From JBBDMX01 sp038241095 (lineage in GTDB: Bacteria; Planctomycetota; Phycisphaerae; Phycisphaerales; Phycisphaeraceae): 15,864 nt of DNA. The notes under the pieces are model-generated. The model was not told the DNA's origin. It ran no database searches and saw nothing but the letters and a program-made list of their open reading frames with translations. Of the stretch, positions 14,296 to 15,864 are shown piece by piece; position 1 is the first letter of the stretch; each line of letters starts with the position of its first letter. The position numbers and the translations under genes are program-made. The stretch is taken from the NCBI GenBank assembly GCA_038241095.1, contig JBBRGB010000058.1, forward strand, positions 1 through 15,864, in the 5' to 3' direction.

Positions 14296-15819
14296 TTACG
14301 CCAGCCGCTTTTTGGCCGTGGTGCCGTCCTTGGTGGTCATTACGTCGTAGCCGGCTTCCTGAAGTTGCTTGCGCAGGGCGTCGGCGGTGGCGAAGTCCTT
14401 GGCCTTGCGGGCGGCATCGAGTTTAGCGCAGGCAGCGGCGACCTCGGCGTCGTCATCCGCGCCATTGGTGCGAGCGTCAGCGGTTGCGGCCACCGCCAGC
14501 ACGGAATCGACCCTTCGCAGGGCCGCGAGATTTTCCAAGGCGTCGCCCCGCCGCGCTTCACCCAGCCAGCCGAAGAGTTCGCCCAAGGCACCGCTCATGT
14601 TCAGGTCGTCGGCCAAGGCCGCGGTGAACTTCGCCAAGAGCGGATGCGAGCCATCGGCCTGCGTCGTGTCGCCGTTGCCAGCGTTCGCACCGCACTGTTG
14701 CTCCAACCCCGCCATCACCTCGCGCAGCTTGCGCACCGCACTGGCCGCGTCTTCCAAACCCTTGACGGTGAAGTTCATGTTGGAGCGATAGTGGGCCTTG
14801 AGCAGTTCATAGCGCAGCACCGCCGGGTCAACCGTGTTGCCCGAAGCCCGGCCTTCCAACACATCGCGCACGGTGAAAAAGTTCCCTTGGCTTTTGGACA
14901 TTTTCTTGCCCTCGACCAACAGGAATCGCGTGTGCATCCAGAAGCGGGCGAAGCTGTCGCGCCCGGTCGCGCCACACGATTGGGCAATCTCGCACTCGTG
15001 GTGGGGGAAGATGTTGTCCTCCCCGCCGGTGTGGATGTCGATGGTCTCGGCGCCCAGCGTGTGCATGGCCATCGCCGAGCACTCGATGTGCCAGCCGGGG
15101 TAGCCCGTGCCCCAAGGCGATTCCCATTTCATCAGGTGCGTGGCGTCGGGCTTCCAGAGCAGGAAGTCGGCGGGATGTTTTTTCAAGGCTTGATGGGCCG
15201 CGTCGATGCGACCGCCCGCCCCGCCGCGCAGTTTCTCCAAGGTGTTGCCGCTGAGCTTGCCGTAGTCGGGAAAACTCTGCACGTCATAATAGACCGCGCC
15301 ATCGGAAGCGACGTAGGCGTGGCCGTTCTCCACGAGCTTGAGAATGATCTCCAGCATGCGGCCGACATGCTCAGTGGCGCGGGGCATGTGGGCGGGATGC
15401 TCAGCGGCGATCTTCAAGCGCAGTTGCCGGGCGTCTTGAAGGAAAGCATCGGTGAAATAGGCGGCGACTTGATAAGGATCATCAGGGTTGGCCACTGCGT
15501 CGGGCGGCAGTTTCCCCTGCTTCTTGGCCTCTTTAATGCGTGTGGCGGCAAGCTGCATCTTGTCCTGGCCACCGCCATCGGCCAAGTTGTCTTGGGTCAT
15601 GTGGCCCACATCGGTGATGTTCATCACCTGCCGCACATCGTGGCCCGCAAGCTCCAGAAAGCGGCGCAGCACATCGGCGAAAACAAAGGCGCGGAAGTTG
15701 CCGATGTGGGCGAAGTCGTAAACCGTCGGCCCACAGTTGTACATCGTCACCCGAGGCGGATCGAGCGGCGAAAAAGCCTCCACCCCGTGACTCAGCGTGT
15801 TGTAAAACCGAATGTCCAT
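14296..15819 (-). CDS. cysS: Cysteinyl-tRNA synthetase
   Basis: A class I synthetase that charges tRNA-Cys in the cytoplasm. The 507-residue protein has the zinc/substrate cysteine C29 in YNCGPTVYDFAHIGN, with the HIGN nucleotide motif at 38-41. GWHIECSAM carries the second ligand C247; FPHHECE carries H273 and E277. The second ATP motif KMSKS is at 306-310. The usual NITDVGH segment is at 67-73. Around 77-125 there is a longer insertion than in E. coli CysS (GGGQDKMQLAA and so on), and the usual HHENE reads HHECE; both are outside the core ligands and probably lineage traits. The C-terminal region (about 410-507) keeps the helical anticodon-binding part, with a low-complexity ADARTNGADDDAE linker. 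The ATG at 15817-15819 has no ribosome site; the upstream DNA is a 7-bp tandem repeat. Confidence 0.97.
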   Translation of the reverse strand: MDIRFYNTLSHGVEAFSPLDPPRVTMYNCGPTVYDFAHIGNFRAFVFADVLRRFLELAGHDVRQVMNITDVGHMTQDNLADGGGQDKMQLAATRIKEAKKQGKLPPDAVANPDDPYQVAAYFTDAFLQDARQLRLKIAAEHPAHMPRATEHVGRMLEIILKLVENGHAYVASDGAVYYDVQSFPDYGKLSGNTLEKLRGGAGGRIDAAHQALKKHPADFLLWKPDATHLMKWESPWGTGYPGWHIECSAMAMHTLGAETIDIHTGGEDNIFPHHECEIAQSCGATGRDSFARFWMHTRFLLVEGKKMSKSQGNFFTVRDVLEGRASGNTVDPAVLRYELLKAHYRSNMNFTVKGLEDAASAVRKLREVMAGLEQQCGANAGNGDTTQADGSHPLLAKFTAALADDLNMSGALGELFGWLGEARRGDALENLAALRRVDSVLAVAATADARTNGADDDAEVAAACAKLDAARKAKDFATADALRKQLQEAGYDVMTTKDGTTAKKRLA

Positions 15820-15825
15820 GCGGGG

Positions 15826-15860
15826 GAGTCTTGAGTCTTGAGTCCTGAGTCTTGAGGGTT
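15826..15860. repeat. 7-bp tandem repeat upstream of cysS
   Basis: Four units of GAGTCTT or GAGTCCT run from 15826 to 15853, followed by a degenerate GAGGGTT to 15860. The array begins 6 bp before the cysS start codon (seen from the - strand) and may continue past the window end. It occupies the place where a ribosome binding site would be. Confidence 0.88.
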
Positions 15861-15864
15861 CAAG

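Noticed and set aside
13711..15834. A 707-codon open frame on the + strand opposite cysS and acpS
   Set aside because: It is antisense to two certain genes with all their motifs, and its translation is low-complexity with no recognisable domain. Long antisense frames are common in GC-rich DNA.

Overview
This is a GC-rich bacterial chromosomal segment. It most likely comes from the Planctomycetota (PVC superphylum), and my best guess is a Phycisphaerae-like lineage. The strongest taxonomic marker is a protein at 12523-12831 whose start matches the short PVC 'small basic protein' family. Supporting hints are the HUH-type transposase-like protein at 6528-7211, the CysS variant, and several families of short intergenic repeats. 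The assignment rests on recognition by eye, not on a search.

Layout. The left end (1-1309) holds the 3' end of a nucleotide-sugar epimerase on the + strand, facing a mannose-1-phosphate guanylyltransferase on the - strand. The guanylyltransferase is the last of four - strand genes with short gaps: cysteine synthase, aldo/keto reductase, a two-domain AhpD-like protein and ManC (4198 down to 185). After a perfect 22-bp inverted repeat and a good terminator comes a - strand B12-binding-fold protein (4463-5164) that lacks the usual cobalamin-ligating histidine. It is divergent from a + strand pair: an M48 lipoprotein metalloprotease (5588-6463) and the HUH transposase-like gene.

From 7315 to the right end everything is on the - strand. 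Read in the direction of transcription, the order is: cysS, acpS, a membrane-anchored protein of unknown function, the small basic protein, a class I aminotransferase, a YihY/BrkB membrane protein, a degenerate receiver-domain protein, groES and groEL. groEL ends in a clear intrinsic terminator. These are mostly housekeeping genes (translation, fatty-acid carrier activation, protein folding, amino-acid metabolism).

I see no defence island, prophage, CRISPR array or biosynthetic cluster. The unusual content is repetitive. There are at least three separate palindromic repeat families, one of which lies in frame inside the HUH gene and again just after its stop codon. There are also 7-, 9-, 15- and 18-bp tandem repeats. 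The most plausible little-described system here is a REP-like palindrome with its candidate HUH mobilising protein; that link is inference.
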